64,000 nt of DNA, taken from Streptomyces sp. NRRL F-5126. GTDB taxonomy: Bacteria > Actinomycetota > Actinomycetes > Streptomycetales > Streptomycetaceae. Below are positions 44,020 to 53,140 of the stretch, piece by piece; position 1 is the stretch's first letter, and each line of letters starts with the position of its first letter. The notes beneath the pieces are model-generated. The model was not told where the DNA came from. It saw nothing but the letters and a program-made list of their open reading frames with translations, and searched no databases. The stretch is from contig NZ_JOFZ01000001.1 in assembly GCF_000721265.1 (NCBI RefSeq), positions 310,001-374,000 on the forward strand, read 5' to 3'. Made by a program: the position numbers and the translations under genes.

Positions 44020-44056
44020 CCCGCCGGTCACACCTCGCACGACAGGGAGGAAGCCG

Positions 44057-45028
44057 TTGAGTTCGACGGCCAAGCTCGACATGCGCCCGCCCCGGCCGCC
44101 TACCGCCGGGCGGGCGCCGGGGCGGGCGAAGAACAGGAGGGGGTTCGCCGACCGCACGGCCGGCTACGTCTTCCTGCTGCCGTGGTTCGCCGGGCTCGCC
44201 GTCTTCACCGTCGGGCCCCTGCTGTACTCGCTGTACCTGTCCTTCACGGACTACAGCCTGCTGCAGTCACCGCACTGGGTCGGCCTCGCCAACTTCCGTG
44301 AGATGTTCACCTCCGACCCGCGCTTCTTCCACGCGGCGCGCGTCACCCTCGTCTACGTCGTGGTGTCCGTGCCGGTGAAACTGGCGCTCGCGCTGGGCGT
44401 CGCGCTGCTGCTCAACCGCAGGCGGCGCGGCATCGGTGTGTACCGCTCGCTGTTCTACCTGCCGTCCCTGCTGGGCACCAGCGTCGCCGTGGCGCTGGTG
44501 TGGCGCTCACTGTTCGCGCAGGGCGGCGCGGTCAGCGACGGGTTCGGGGCGATCGGCCTGCCGAAGACCGACTTCATCAACAGCACGACCTGGGCGCTGC
44601 CCGCCATCATCCTGCTCGCCTGCTGGCAGTTCGGTGCGCCGATGGTCATCTTCCTCGCGGGGCTCAAGCAGATACCGACCGAGCTGTACGACGCGGTGGA
44701 CGTCGACGGCGCCGGCAAGTGGGGCCGCTTCCGGCACATCACACTGCCGCTGCTGTCGCCCGTCATCTTCTTCAACGTGCTGCTGGAGACCATCAACTCC
44801 TTCCAGGCGTTCACGCCCTCCTTCATCATCAGCAACGGCACTGGCGGGCCCGCCGACTCGACGCTCTTCTACACGCTGTACCTCTACCAGCGGGGCTTCA
44901 CCGACTTCCGGTTCGGATACGCGTCCGCCATGGCGTGGGTCCTGCTGGCCGCCGTCGCGATCCTGACGGCCCTGATGTTCCGCGTCTCCAGGGTCTGGGT
45001 CTTCTACGGGGACGGAGACAACCGTTGA
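44057..45028 (+). CDS. Sugar ABC transporter permease (MalF/YesP-like)
   Basis: A 323-residue inner-membrane protein with six helices after a basic N-terminal tail. The EAA-type coupling loop reads LYDAVDVDGAGKWGRFRHITLPLL. Forms a heterodimer with the next permease. The TTG start follows GGGAGG. Its stop overlaps the next start by 4 nt (TTGA). Confidence 0.93.
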   Translation: MSSTAKLDMRPPRPPTAGRAPGRAKNRRGFADRTAGYVFLLPWFAGLAVFTVGPLLYSLYLSFTDYSLLQSPHWVGLANFREMFTSDPRFFHAARVTLVYVVVSVPVKLALALGVALLLNRRRRGIGVYRSLFYLPSLLGTSVAVALVWRSLFAQGGAVSDGFGAIGLPKTDFINSTTWALPAIILLACWQFGAPMVIFLAGLKQIPTELYDAVDVDGAGKWGRFRHITLPLLSPVIFFNVLLETINSFQAFTPSFIISNGTGGPADSTLFYTLYLYQRGFTDFRFGYASAMAWVLLAAVAILTALMFRVSRVWVFYGDGDNR

Positions 45029-45870
45029 GCCGCACCACCAAGCGCACCAGGTCGCTGCTGTGGCACGTCGTGGTGATCGTCGTCGTGCTGATCGTGATCT
45101 ACCCGGTCGTCTGGATGCTCGGCACGTCGTTCAAGCCGGCGACGGAGATCGTCACGTCCAACAGCCCCTGGCCGCTGCACTGGACGCTGCACGACTTCAC
45201 CAGCGGGTGGAGCGCGAACCCGGGCGTCACCTTCGGCAGGTTCTTCGTCAACTCCCTCGTGATCTCCGTGCTCGCCGTCGTCGGCACGCTGTTCTCCTGC
45301 TCGCTGGCGGCCTACGCCTTCAGCCGCCTGACGTTCCGCGGCAGGTCGGTGATGTTCGCGGGGATGGTGGCCACGATCCTGCTGCCGTACCACGTGCTCA
45401 TCGTGCCGCAGTACGCGATCTTCAAGACGTTCGGCTGGATCAACACCGATCTGCCGCTGGTGGCGCCGAAGTTCCTCGCCACCGAGGCGTTCTTCATCTT
45501 CCTGATGGTGCAGTTCATGCGCGGTGTGCCGCGCGAGATCGACGAGGCCGCGCGGATCGACGGCTGCGGCCCGTACCGCACGTTCCTCTGGGTACTGCTG
45601 CCGCTCACCCGCCCGGCGCTGATCACCAGCTCGATCTTCAGTTTCATCTGGACGTGGAACGACTTCTTCACGCAGCTGGTGTACCTCAACGACAAGAGCA
45701 AGTTCACCGTCCCGATCGGCCTCTCGCTGTTCGTCGACCAGACGGGCATGACCTCGTACGGGCCGATGATGGCGATGTCCGTGCTGGCCCTGCTGCCGGT
45801 GTTCCTCTTCTTCCTCGCCTTCCAGCGGCTGCTGGTGGACGGGGCCACGTCGAGCGGCCTGAAGGGCTGA
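45025..45870 (+). CDS. Sugar ABC transporter permease (MalG/YesQ-like)
   Basis: A 281-residue partner permease. Six helices; the EAA loop is EIDEAARIDGCGPYRTFLWVLLPL and the C-terminus ends GATSSGLKG, usual for CUT1 permeases. The TTG start overlaps the previous gene. No ATPase gene follows, so it is probably energised by the shared Streptomyces sugar ATPase MsiK encoded elsewhere (established for several Streptomyces sugar importers, inferred here). Confidence 0.93.
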   Translation: MSRTTKRTRSLLWHVVVIVVVLIVIYPVVWMLGTSFKPATEIVTSNSPWPLHWTLHDFTSGWSANPGVTFGRFFVNSLVISVLAVVGTLFSCSLAAYAFSRLTFRGRSVMFAGMVATILLPYHVLIVPQYAIFKTFGWINTDLPLVAPKFLATEAFFIFLMVQFMRGVPREIDEAARIDGCGPYRTFLWVLLPLTRPALITSSIFSFIWTWNDFFTQLVYLNDKSKFTVPIGLSLFVDQTGMTSYGPMMAMSVLALLPVFLFFLAFQRLLVDGATSSGLKG

Positions 45871-45886
45871 GAGGACGGATACGTCG

Positions 45887-46612
45887 ATGACTCAGATCCA
45901 CACGCAGCGCTCACGCCCGGCACGCCCGTCCCGCTTCGCGCTGAGCCCGGAGCGCGGCGAGCAGGTGCGCACGGCGGCCGAGACCATGGCTGTGGGCGTC
46001 CTGTTCGCGGTGTTCTCGCTGCCGCTGGTGACCGCGGGCGCGGCCTGGTGCGCGGGCGCCGAGATCTTCGCGTCGTGGCACGCGAAACGGGAGCCGGCAC
46101 TGCTGCGCACCTTCACGCGCGCGGTCGGACGGAACCTGGCGGCGGGGTTCGTGGCGGAGTGCGCGGTGCTCGTGCCGCTCGCCGCGGCCTGGTTCGAGGT
46201 GCACGTGGTGGTGCGCTCGCGGATGCCGGGCTATCAGGTGGAGGCGGTGGCGCTGGCCCTGCTGGGCGCGGCGGCTGCCGGCTTCGTGCTGCTGACCGCC
46301 GCCTGCCGGGCCGAGGACGCGGTGGCGGACCGCCGGGCGTCCCACGGGGGGACGCCCGGCGGGGCGCCCGCGTCCTGGGGTGCCGCGGTGCGCCGGGCGG
46401 CGGATCTGACGCGCACCGCGCCCTCGGCGCTCGTGCTCGTCGTGACCGGCTGCGCGTTCTGCGTCGTGCTGGTGGCGCTGATCCCCGCGTTCGCCGCGTT
46501 CATGGCGGGCCCGCTCGCATTCGCGGTCTCGGCCGTCGTGGCACGGGGGACGCGGGGGCGCACGGGACTACACGACCGACGCCTCGCACGAGGCGACGCG
46601 GGAGACCTCTGA
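45887..46612 (+). CDS. YesL-like membrane protein (DUF624)
   Basis: A 241-residue protein with five or six hydrophobic helices. AAETMAVGVLFAVFSLPLVTAGAAWCAGAEIFASWHA (30-66) is the DUF624 pattern. In B. subtilis yesL lies in the rhamnogalacturonan-utilisation cluster; the role is unknown, perhaps an importer accessory. It is 16 nt after the second permease and surely in the same operon. Its last 45 nt overlap the convergent gene at 46568. That overlap encodes an Arg-rich tail, and the C-terminus may be an artefact of position. Confidence 0.8.
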   Translation: MTQIHTQRSRPARPSRFALSPERGEQVRTAAETMAVGVLFAVFSLPLVTAGAAWCAGAEIFASWHAKREPALLRTFTRAVGRNLAAGFVAECAVLVPLAAAWFEVHVVVRSRMPGYQVEAVALALLGAAAAGFVLLTAACRAEDAVADRRASHGGTPGGAPASWGAAVRRAADLTRTAPSALVLVVTGCAFCVVLVALIPAFAAFMAGPLAFAVSAVVARGTRGRTGLHDRRLARGDAGDL

Positions 46613-47170
46613 CGGGGCGCTCATGTCGACCGTGACCGTCTTCGTCTGCCCGGGCTTCAGGGTGACCGACGCCTTGCCTCTGTCCACCGTGCTACCTCCC
46701 GCGTCCGCGAAGCGGACGTCGACGTAGACGCGGGCCGCGCCGCCGTGCCCCCTGGCGGCCGTGACCTCGACCTTCGAGGACGTCACCGCCTTACGGCCGC
46801 CCGAGGCCGGGTGCGCGCAGCTGACGGTCTTCGCCGTGGCCGAAACGGTCGGGTCGCCGCCGTCCGACGGCGTGCTGTCGGAGTAATGCGTGGGGCGGTC
46901 GGTGTAGCCGTAGCGCGTCCCGGGCGTCGACGCGGGCAGGCCGCCGCTGTCGTCGGCGGAGCCGTAGGAATCGTCGGTGGAGCCGTACGAATCATCGTCC
47001 GAGTCGTACGAGCCGCTCCCGCCCGAGGTGGAACCGGAGCTCGTGTGCGAGGGGCCCGAGCAGCCGCCTCCGCCGCCGGATGAGTGTGAATGGCCGTGCC
47101 GGGAGAACCCGGTCAGTGCCACCACGACGAAACCCGCCACCGCGATGACCTTCAGGCGCTGCTTGAGCAT
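46568..47170 (-). CDS. Exported Ser/Gly/Asp-rich protein of unknown function
   Basis: A 200-residue protein. N-terminal signal-like helix (LKVIAVAGFVVVALTGFS, 6-23), then a His/Ser/Gly-rich stretch and an acidic repeat (DDDSYGSTDDSYGSADDSGG, about 58-77), then a beta-rich domain (about 108-200) with two cysteines (in TVSCAHP and ASCEASVV) and a GQTKTVTVDM strand, like FxLYD or DUF4352-type extracytoplasmic domains. ATG 47170, with GGGGAAG upstream. Function not recognised. It lies between the uptake operon and afsK, and may belong to the ancestral afs neighbourhood. Confidence 0.7.
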   Translation of the reverse strand: MLKQRLKVIAVAGFVVVALTGFSRHGHSHSSGGGGGCSGPSHTSSGSTSGGSGSYDSDDDSYGSTDDSYGSADDSGGLPASTPGTRYGYTDRPTHYSDSTPSDGGDPTVSATAKTVSCAHPASGGRKAVTSSKVEVTAARGHGGAARVYVDVRFADAGGSTVDRGKASVTLKPGQTKTVTVDMSAPSEVSRVASCEASVV

Positions 47171-47328
47171 GAGTGGTTCTTCCCCGTTCCTCGTGTGATC
47201 ACATAGTTTCCCAGTACCTGTCAACGAGGCTTCGGGCGCCCTGGCAAGGACGCCGTGCACGCCGTGGCGGTTCGCCACCGCACGGCGTAGCGTCGACCAC
47301 GGGCCCAACCCCCTGAAGGAGGCCGACG

Positions 47329-47889
47329 GTGGTACGCAACGTCATCGGCGGGATCCTCGCCCTCGCGGGGGCGGCGGCGGCCGTGCTCGGCCCCTTCCTC
47401 TCCTGGTACGACGGGCGGGACGGCCGCGACTACCGGGTGGCCGAGCTTTTCGAGGCACGGGGCGTGACGAGCGCCGGAACGGGCGTGTGGGAGTCGCTGG
47501 TCGCGCCCTTCGCGTTCGCCGCCCTGATCACCCTCATCGGCCTGGCCTTCCGTTCGCGCGCGCTCGTGGCGTTCGCCGGGCTCGTCACCATCGGCTTCAC
47601 GGTGCTGTGGATGGTCCGTCAGGGCCAGGCCGCGGGCAGCCTCGTCGTCGACGGCAGCGGCTCGGGCCTCGGCCAGGGCGTCGCGTACAGCCTGGGCGGC
47701 GGCATCGCGCTGCTCCTCGCGGCCGTCGTGATGAGCGGGCGGCGCAGGCGTTACGAGCCGGGCCCGTACCCGCAGGGGCCCGACGACGCGTACGGGGACG
47801 GGGGTGGCGGCTACCAGGAGCCGCACGGCTGGTACGACGACGGCCCCGACACCAGGACGGACCCGGGGCAGGGCCCCTACCCGCGCTGA
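47329..47889 (+). CDS. Small membrane protein of unknown function
   Basis: A 186-residue protein with four predicted helices (about 4-25, 57-77, 81-96, 114-136) in two pairs, with GTGVWESLVAPFAF between, and a Gly/Tyr/Pro-rich hydrophilic tail (from about 145). Similar four-helix proteins are common in Streptomyces without known function. The GTG start is preceded by AAGGAGG. Divergent from the Ser-rich protein gene and convergent to afsK. Confidence 0.72.
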   Translation: MVRNVIGGILALAGAAAAVLGPFLSWYDGRDGRDYRVAELFEARGVTSAGTGVWESLVAPFAFAALITLIGLAFRSRALVAFAGLVTIGFTVLWMVRQGQAAGSLVVDGSGSGLGQGVAYSLGGGIALLLAAVVMSGRRRRYEPGPYPQGPDDAYGDGGGGYQEPHGWYDDGPDTRTDPGQGPYPR

Positions 47890-48066
47890 TCGTACGGTCG
47901 CCGTGTGCGGGCGCTCGCCCGGCCGCGCTCATCCCGACGGGCCGCCCCGTCCAACCCGCTTCCACCCCGCTGGACCGCTGCCCGCGCTTGCCGCGAGGGC
48001 CTTGGGGACGGCGCCGCCACTGGCGCGGTCCGGGCCGCGGGGCCGGCGACCGCTGGCCAACGGGGC

Positions 48067-50631
48067 TCAGCGGCTCTGCGCGGTGCGTCCCGTCGCCGTG
48101 CCCTTCGCCGCGTCGAGGGCGTACACGCACCGGTCCTTGCTGCATGCGTAGACCACGCCGCGCTCCACCACGGGCGAGCCGGTGATCTCGCCACCCGTGG
48201 CGAGCTTCCAGCGCAGTTGGCCCTCGCTCGCGTCGAGCGTGTACAGCACCGTGTCGGCGGAGCCGAAGTGCAGCCTGCCCTCCGCGACCGCGGGCGCGCC
48301 GATGATCTCGCCGCCCGCGGCGAACCGCCACTTCGGCGTGCCCGTCACCGCGTCGAGCGTGTAGACCGCGCTGCCGCTGCCCACGTGCACGTTGCCGTCC
48401 GCGACGAGCACCGGCTCCACGGACGCCCTGGACTCGGTGGCGATGCGCCAGCGGTCCTTGCCCGTGGCCGCGTCGAGCGCGTACACCGTGCCCAGGTAGT
48501 CCGCGAGGTACACCCCGCCTCCTGTGACGGCCGGTCCCGGGGCGAACGCGGGCGCCGAGAGGAAGACGGCGGGCGCCTCGAAGTGCCAGTTCACCCGGCC
48601 GCCGGCCATGTCGACGGACAGCACGCGCGTGCCGGCCGCCACGTACAGCCTGCCGTCGGCGCCAGGCAGCAGCCGCACCGGCACTCCTCCGCACGAGGCG
48701 CCGTCACCGACCGGGTACGACCAGCGCTCGGTGCCGCTGCGCGCGTCGAGCGCCAGCAGCCTGGCGTCCTTCCACACGTACACCGTGCCGTCGTGGATCA
48801 CGGGGCCCGCCTCGGGCGTCTCGAACTCGCTCTGCGCGCCGGTGATCTCCCACAGCTTCTCGCCGTTCGCCGCCTCCCACGCCTGGACGCCGCCGCCGCG
48901 CGTGGCGGTGACGACGGTGCCGCGGTCGGCCTTGAGCGCGTAGACCCAGTCGTCGGTGCGCAGCCGCCACAGCTCGGCGCCGTGCCGCGCGTCGAGCGCG
49001 TACAGCGTGGGCCCGTCGGAGGCGTGGATGCGGCCGCCCGACACGGCCATGGCCCAGGCGACGTCGCGCGTCTTGAACTGGCGGCGGCCCGTGCCCACGT
49101 CGAGCGCGTGGACCTCGAAGGACGTGACGTACAGCAGGTCGCCGTCGACGACCGGGGTGCCCCACACGTCGTTCGACATCCGGAACCGCCACGGCCGCCA
49201 GTGCGGACGGGCGCCGTCCGCGGCCTGCGGAGCCGCCGGGGCGGCCACGGCGGCGGCCCGCGGCGCGGGCGGCTGCTGTCCGGGGCCCGCGGGCGGCGGC
49301 ACGACCCAGCCGGTGGCCGCGCCCGCGTCCGGCGCGGCCGGGTGGTGCGCCGACGCGAGTGGTCCTGGGCCGATCGGTACGGGCGAGGCGCCGAGGTGCA
49401 CGGGGCCGCCGTCGGGCACCGCCTGCGGCGGGGCGGCCGACGGGGCTGCCGGCGGCAACGACGAGAACGCCTGCGACGGCGGCTGCGCGGGCTGCGGCTG
49501 CGCCCCCGGCTGGGGCGCCGACAGCAGGTACTGCTCCTCGCGCTGCGGTGGGGCCTGGACCTGGGCCTGCGCCCCCGCCCCCGCCCCCGCCTGCGCCTGA
49601 GGCGGGAGCCGGTGCCGCCGGCCGGGTTGCGGCCGGTCCTGCGGCAGGGGGCCTGAGCCGCCGTGTACGGGCGCGGCCGGCTGCTGGTGGGGCGGGTGCG
49701 AGGGCCGGGGCGGCGCCGAGACCGGCCCCGGCTTGTGGCCCTCGTTCGCGCGCCGCGCGATCATCTCGACGGCCGAGTCGGGCAGCCAGGCCGAGACCGT
49801 ACCGCTGTCGTCGCCGTCGACCGCGAACAGGTAGGGCGCGAGCTGCGCCTGGAGGTCGGCGGGCGTCGGCCGGGCCTCGGCCGACATCGCCATGCACGCC
49901 TCGATCAGCGGCCGCAGCTCGTCCGGCAGCCCCGTCAGGTCGGGGCCCTCGCGCAGCAGCATGAAAACGGTCTCGACGGGGTTCGCGCCGTGGAAGGGCG
50001 CGTGCCCGGTCGCCGCGAAGACGAGGGTCGAGCCGAGCGAGAAGACATCGCTGGCACCGGTCACGCTGCGCGAGTCGCGTGCCTGCTCGGGCGACATGTA
50101 GGCGGGGGTGCCGACAGCCACGTTCGTCATGGTCAGCCGCGTGTTGGAGACGCCGGACGCGATGCCGAAGTCGATGACGCGCGGGCCGTCCTCGACGACC
50201 AGCACGTTGGACGGCTTCAGGTCCCGGTGCACGAGGTGCGCCGCATGGATCGACTGGAGGGCCTCGGCGATGCCGGCGGCCAGCCAGCGCACCGCCTGGA
50301 CGGGCATCGGCCCGCACTCGCCGACTATCTCCTCCAGGGACGGCGCCGGCACGTACGCGGTGGCGAGCCACGGCACGGCGGCCCTGGGGTCGGCGTCCAC
50401 GACGGCCGCGGTGTAGAACCCGCTGACGGCACGGGCCGCCTCCACCTCGCGCGTGAAGCGGACGCGGAACAGCTGGTCCTCGGCGAGCTCGGTCCGCACG
50501 GTCTTGATCGCGACACGGCGCCCCGACGCCGACCGCGCGAGATAGACGAGGCCCATGCCGCCGGCCCCGAGCCTGCGCAGTACCTCGAATGGGCCGATGC
50601 GCCTCGGATCGTGCTGTGTCAGCTGCTCCAC
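48067..50631 (-). CDS. afsK: AfsK-type Ser/Thr protein kinase with PQQ beta-propeller
   Basis: Kinase that phosphorylates AfsR in S. coelicolor and affects polar growth. The 854-residue protein has a Hanks kinase domain (about 13-275): G-loop LGAGGMG (21-27), K43 (VAIK), HRDLKPSN (135-142), DFG (154-156). Activation-loop threonines at 164-169 include the one equivalent to the reported autophosphorylation site T168. A Pro/Gln/Ala-rich linker (about 290-515) leads to PQQ-like repeats (YALDARHGAELWRL, YTLDAVTGTPKWRF, YALDAAKG) to the end. No membrane helix is evident. GTG 50631 gives MEQLTQHDPRR, like S. coelicolor AfsK; GGGGAGG is about 11 nt upstream. Confidence 0.9.
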   Translation of the reverse strand: MEQLTQHDPRRIGPFEVLRRLGAGGMGLVYLARSASGRRVAIKTVRTELAEDQLFRVRFTREVEAARAVSGFYTAAVVDADPRAAVPWLATAYVPAPSLEEIVGECGPMPVQAVRWLAAGIAEALQSIHAAHLVHRDLKPSNVLVVEDGPRVIDFGIASGVSNTRLTMTNVAVGTPAYMSPEQARDSRSVTGASDVFSLGSTLVFAATGHAPFHGANPVETVFMLLREGPDLTGLPDELRPLIEACMAMSAEARPTPADLQAQLAPYLFAVDGDDSGTVSAWLPDSAVEMIARRANEGHKPGPVSAPPRPSHPPHQQPAAPVHGGSGPLPQDRPQPGRRHRLPPQAQAGAGAGAQAQVQAPPQREEQYLLSAPQPGAQPQPAQPPSQAFSSLPPAAPSAAPPQAVPDGGPVHLGASPVPIGPGPLASAHHPAAPDAGAATGWVVPPPAGPGQQPPAPRAAAVAAPAAPQAADGARPHWRPWRFRMSNDVWGTPVVDGDLLYVTSFEVHALDVGTGRRQFKTRDVAWAMAVSGGRIHASDGPTLYALDARHGAELWRLRTDDWVYALKADRGTVVTATRGGGVQAWEAANGEKLWEITGAQSEFETPEAGPVIHDGTVYVWKDARLLALDARSGTERWSYPVGDGASCGGVPVRLLPGADGRLYVAAGTRVLSVDMAGGRVNWHFEAPAVFLSAPAFAPGPAVTGGGVYLADYLGTVYALDAATGKDRWRIATESRASVEPVLVADGNVHVGSGSAVYTLDAVTGTPKWRFAAGGEIIGAPAVAEGRLHFGSADTVLYTLDASEGQLRWKLATGGEITGSPVVERGVVYACSKDRCVYALDAAKGTATGRTAQSR

Positions 50632-51204
50632 TGTGAGTGCCACCTCCCCGTACGGGCCACAAAGGTACGGCCTCGTCGCCCCCGATTGTTCCTGTCCGGG
50701 GGCCGCGTTGCGAACCGGGGTGCGTATCGGGGCGCGTGTCGCAAGGTACGCGCCCGCGGGCGGCGCCCGCCCCTTACCCTGCCCCGGGCAGGGTGCCGCG
50801 TGGCCGCCGGGCCGCCGTGTCCGGCGGAGGGAGCGCCGCGTGCTCCGCGGGCGTGTCCCCGTGCCGGCCCGGCACGGCCCCGGCCCGTCGGGGTTCAGGG
50901 CCCGGCACGGCGCAGGTTCGCGGCTTGAGCATCGGCACGGCACGGCACGGGCCGGGCCGGGCACCGGTCCGAAGCCGTTCGGCGCAGGCGGGCCGCTGCC
51001 CCCGAGGGCAGGGGCGGCACAGGCGGTGCGGGTTCCGGGCGGTGGTCGGTGCAGGCCGGACGGCCCGCAGCTGCTCGGCCCGAACCGGGGCGAGGCCCCG
51101 GGCAGGTGTGGCGCGGGCACTGCGCCGGTTCGCGGGTGGGCCCCGACGGCGCCTCGGGCGTGCCTCGTACCCGTTCGGGTGTCGCTCGGTGCGGCCCCTG
51201 CGGC
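50632..51204. other. 573-bp intergenic region upstream of afsK
   Basis: Very GC-rich with short GCACGG-type repeats (about 50930-50960). The afsK frame stays open here up to 51120, but the extra residues are Pro/Arg/Gly-rich noise and do not look like kinase. It must contain the afsK promoter. I see no gene or clear regulatory element. Confidence 0.4.
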
Positions 51205-52215
51205 TCAGGGGGCGTCGCGAGGTTCCTCGTCCGGCTTCGGCTCGGGCGCCGGCTTCGCCGGGCCCTGGCCCGGCTCGGGGGCCGCCTCGGCCGCGGGCTC
51301 GTGCGCCGGAAGGGCGTCCGCCGTCTCGTGGCGCGGTGTCGCGTCCGGCTCCGCCGGGAGCGACGCCGCGGCCCCCGCGGCCGCGACGCCCGCGGGCCGC
51401 TCCGCCAGCACCGCGAAGTCCGCGCCCTGGTCGTCCGTCAGGGCCGCCATCCGCCCGGACGGGATGTCGAAGGGCGCCTCACGGACCCGGCCGCCGAGGC
51501 GCACCACGGCCGCCGCCGTCGCGTCGCAGTCCCGTACCGCGAAGTAGTTCAGGAAGTGGCCGGGCAGGACGGCGGGGAACGCCTCCGTGATCACGCTGCG
51601 CCCGCCCACCTCCCTGTCCTCGCCGGGCTCACCGCCGCCGACGGACCACACACGGAACGGGACCTCCTCGCCCGGCAGCCGCGGCAGGTCGCTGCCGGTG
51701 ACGCCGAGCACGTCCTCGTAGAACGCGTCGACGGGCTCGGGAGCGCGGGTGTACACCTCGGTCCAGCAGAACGAGCCGGGCACGCCCTGCCGCCCGAAGC
51801 CGAAGCCGATCCCGGAGGCGGAGTCGGGCCCGGGTTCGGGGCGGTCGTCCCGCTCGTCCTGCCAGAGGCCGAAGACCGCGCCGCCCGGGTCGGCCGCCAG
51901 GGCGACGATGCCGAGCCGTCCCACCCTGACCGGCTCCCGCACCATCAGCCCGCCCGCGCGCAGCACGCGCTGCCGGGCCCGCGCCACGTCACGCGTCGCG
52001 AAGTACACGCCCCACGAGGTCGGCATCCGCCCGTCGCGCTTGGCGACGAGACCGGCCACCCGCTCCCCCTCGCTGAGCGCCTCCGCGTACGCGGCGGGGT
52101 CGGGGCCCGCCGTGAACGTCCAGCCGAAGAGCGCGCCGTAGAACCGCTTGCCCGCTTCGAGGTCGGGGAGCGACACATCCAGCCAGCACGGAGTGCCCTC
52201 GGCGAACGCGGCCAT
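51205..52215 (-). CDS. VOC (glyoxalase-fold) protein, two domains
   Basis: A 336-residue cytoplasmic protein with two vicinal-oxygen-chelate modules: residues 1-122 (PCWLDVSLPDLEAGKRFYGALFGW at 9-32; VFGLWQDE) and about 135-255 (FCWTEVYTRAPEPVDAFYEDVLG; LTDDQGADFAVL), then a Pro/Ala/Glu-rich tail from about 265. Relatives in Streptomyces are annotated as hydroxylase or glyoxalase-like; the substrate is unknown. ATG 52215 follows GGAAGG. Divergent from a TetR gene about 265 nt away, which might regulate it. Confidence 0.85.
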   Translation of the reverse strand: MAAFAEGTPCWLDVSLPDLEAGKRFYGALFGWTFTAGPDPAAYAEALSEGERVAGLVAKRDGRMPTSWGVYFATRDVARARQRVLRAGGLMVREPVRVGRLGIVALAADPGGAVFGLWQDERDDRPEPGPDSASGIGFGFGRQGVPGSFCWTEVYTRAPEPVDAFYEDVLGVTGSDLPRLPGEEVPFRVWSVGGGEPGEDREVGGRSVITEAFPAVLPGHFLNYFAVRDCDATAAAVVRLGGRVREAPFDIPSGRMAALTDDQGADFAVLAERPAGVAAAGAAASLPAEPDATPRHETADALPAHEPAAEAAPEPGQGPAKPAPEPKPDEEPRDAP

Positions 52216-52480
52216 GGTCCCGAACCTTCCGGTAGTCCGATGCCCTCCCGTTGTCCTGAGAGCAAAGCTAATGGGTGAACCGCTCCCCCGCAGTCCCAGG
52301 CGGGTTCCACGGGGCAAAACCGGTCCCTATAGGGGTCGCGCGCACGGCCTCGCGCTAATGGAATGTGCCACGTAACCGTGCTCCTGGAAGAGGCGCCCGA
52401 TAGGCCCCGCACACACCACGCATGTCCCCATTTGCAGTCGGCCAAATCGCGCGCCGATCAGCCGTCGGTAAGCTGACGGC

Positions 52481-53128
52481 ATGACAGGACAAGTACGAAC
52501 GGTCGACGGCCGCGTGGCCGGTCGACGTGGCCAGGCGACGCGGCAGAAGCTGCTCGACTGCCTCAGCGAGATGCTCAGCTCCTCGCCGTACCGGGACGTC
52601 AAAGTCATCGACGTGGCCCGGAAGGCGGGCACCTCCCCCGCGACGTTCTACCAGTACTTCCCTGACGTGGAAGGCGCGGTACTGGAGCTCGCGGAGGAAA
52701 TGGCCAGGGAGAGCTCGGAATTGACCGAACTGGTCTCCGGGCGCTCCTGGGCGGGCCGAGCGGGATGGCAGTCGGCCGAGGAACTCGTCGATGGATTCCT
52801 CGACTTCTGGCGCAGACACGACGCGATTCTGCGCGTGATCGATCTCGGTGATGCGGAGGGAGACAAACGGTTCTCCAAGATCCGCATGAAGATCCTGAAC
52901 TCGATCACCCACTCCGTCACGGAATCGGTGAAGGAACTCCAGGCGAAGGGCAGGGTCGACAAGGACGTCGTACCTGCGGGGATCGCGGGCTCACTGGTCG
53001 TGATGCTCTCGGCGGCGGCCTCCCACCAGAAGGGATTCCAGAGCTGGGGCGTGAAACAGGCGGATCTCAAGGTGAGTCTCGCCCTTCTCGTCCATCTCGG
53101 AGTGACGGGCAGGAAACCGACCCGCTGA
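52481..53128 (+). CDS. TetR-family transcriptional regulator
   Basis: A 215-residue repressor. HTH at about residues 25-60 (YRDVKVIDVARKAGTSPATFYQYFPDVEGAVLEL in two parts) and a helical ligand domain (FLDFWRRHDAILRVIDLGD). Codon use is a little less GC-biased than its neighbours, for example ATT and GAA at some third positions. ATG 52481. Similar regulators in Streptomyces control lipid or morphological genes; the target here is unknown. It is 12 nt before the PNPOx-like gene and could be co-transcribed with it. Confidence 0.9.
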   Translation: MTGQVRTVDGRVAGRRGQATRQKLLDCLSEMLSSSPYRDVKVIDVARKAGTSPATFYQYFPDVEGAVLELAEEMARESSELTELVSGRSWAGRAGWQSAEELVDGFLDFWRRHDAILRVIDLGDAEGDKRFSKIRMKILNSITHSVTESVKELQAKGRVDKDVVPAGIAGSLVVMLSAAASHQKGFQSWGVKQADLKVSLALLVHLGVTGRKPTR

Positions 53129-53140
53129 ATTGCGCGTTGA

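Noticed and set aside
50632..51120. Extension of the afsK frame by about 163 codons
   Set aside because: Low-complexity Pro/Arg/Gly/Cys sequence before a normal kinase N-terminus; the ribosome-binding site and family start support 50631.
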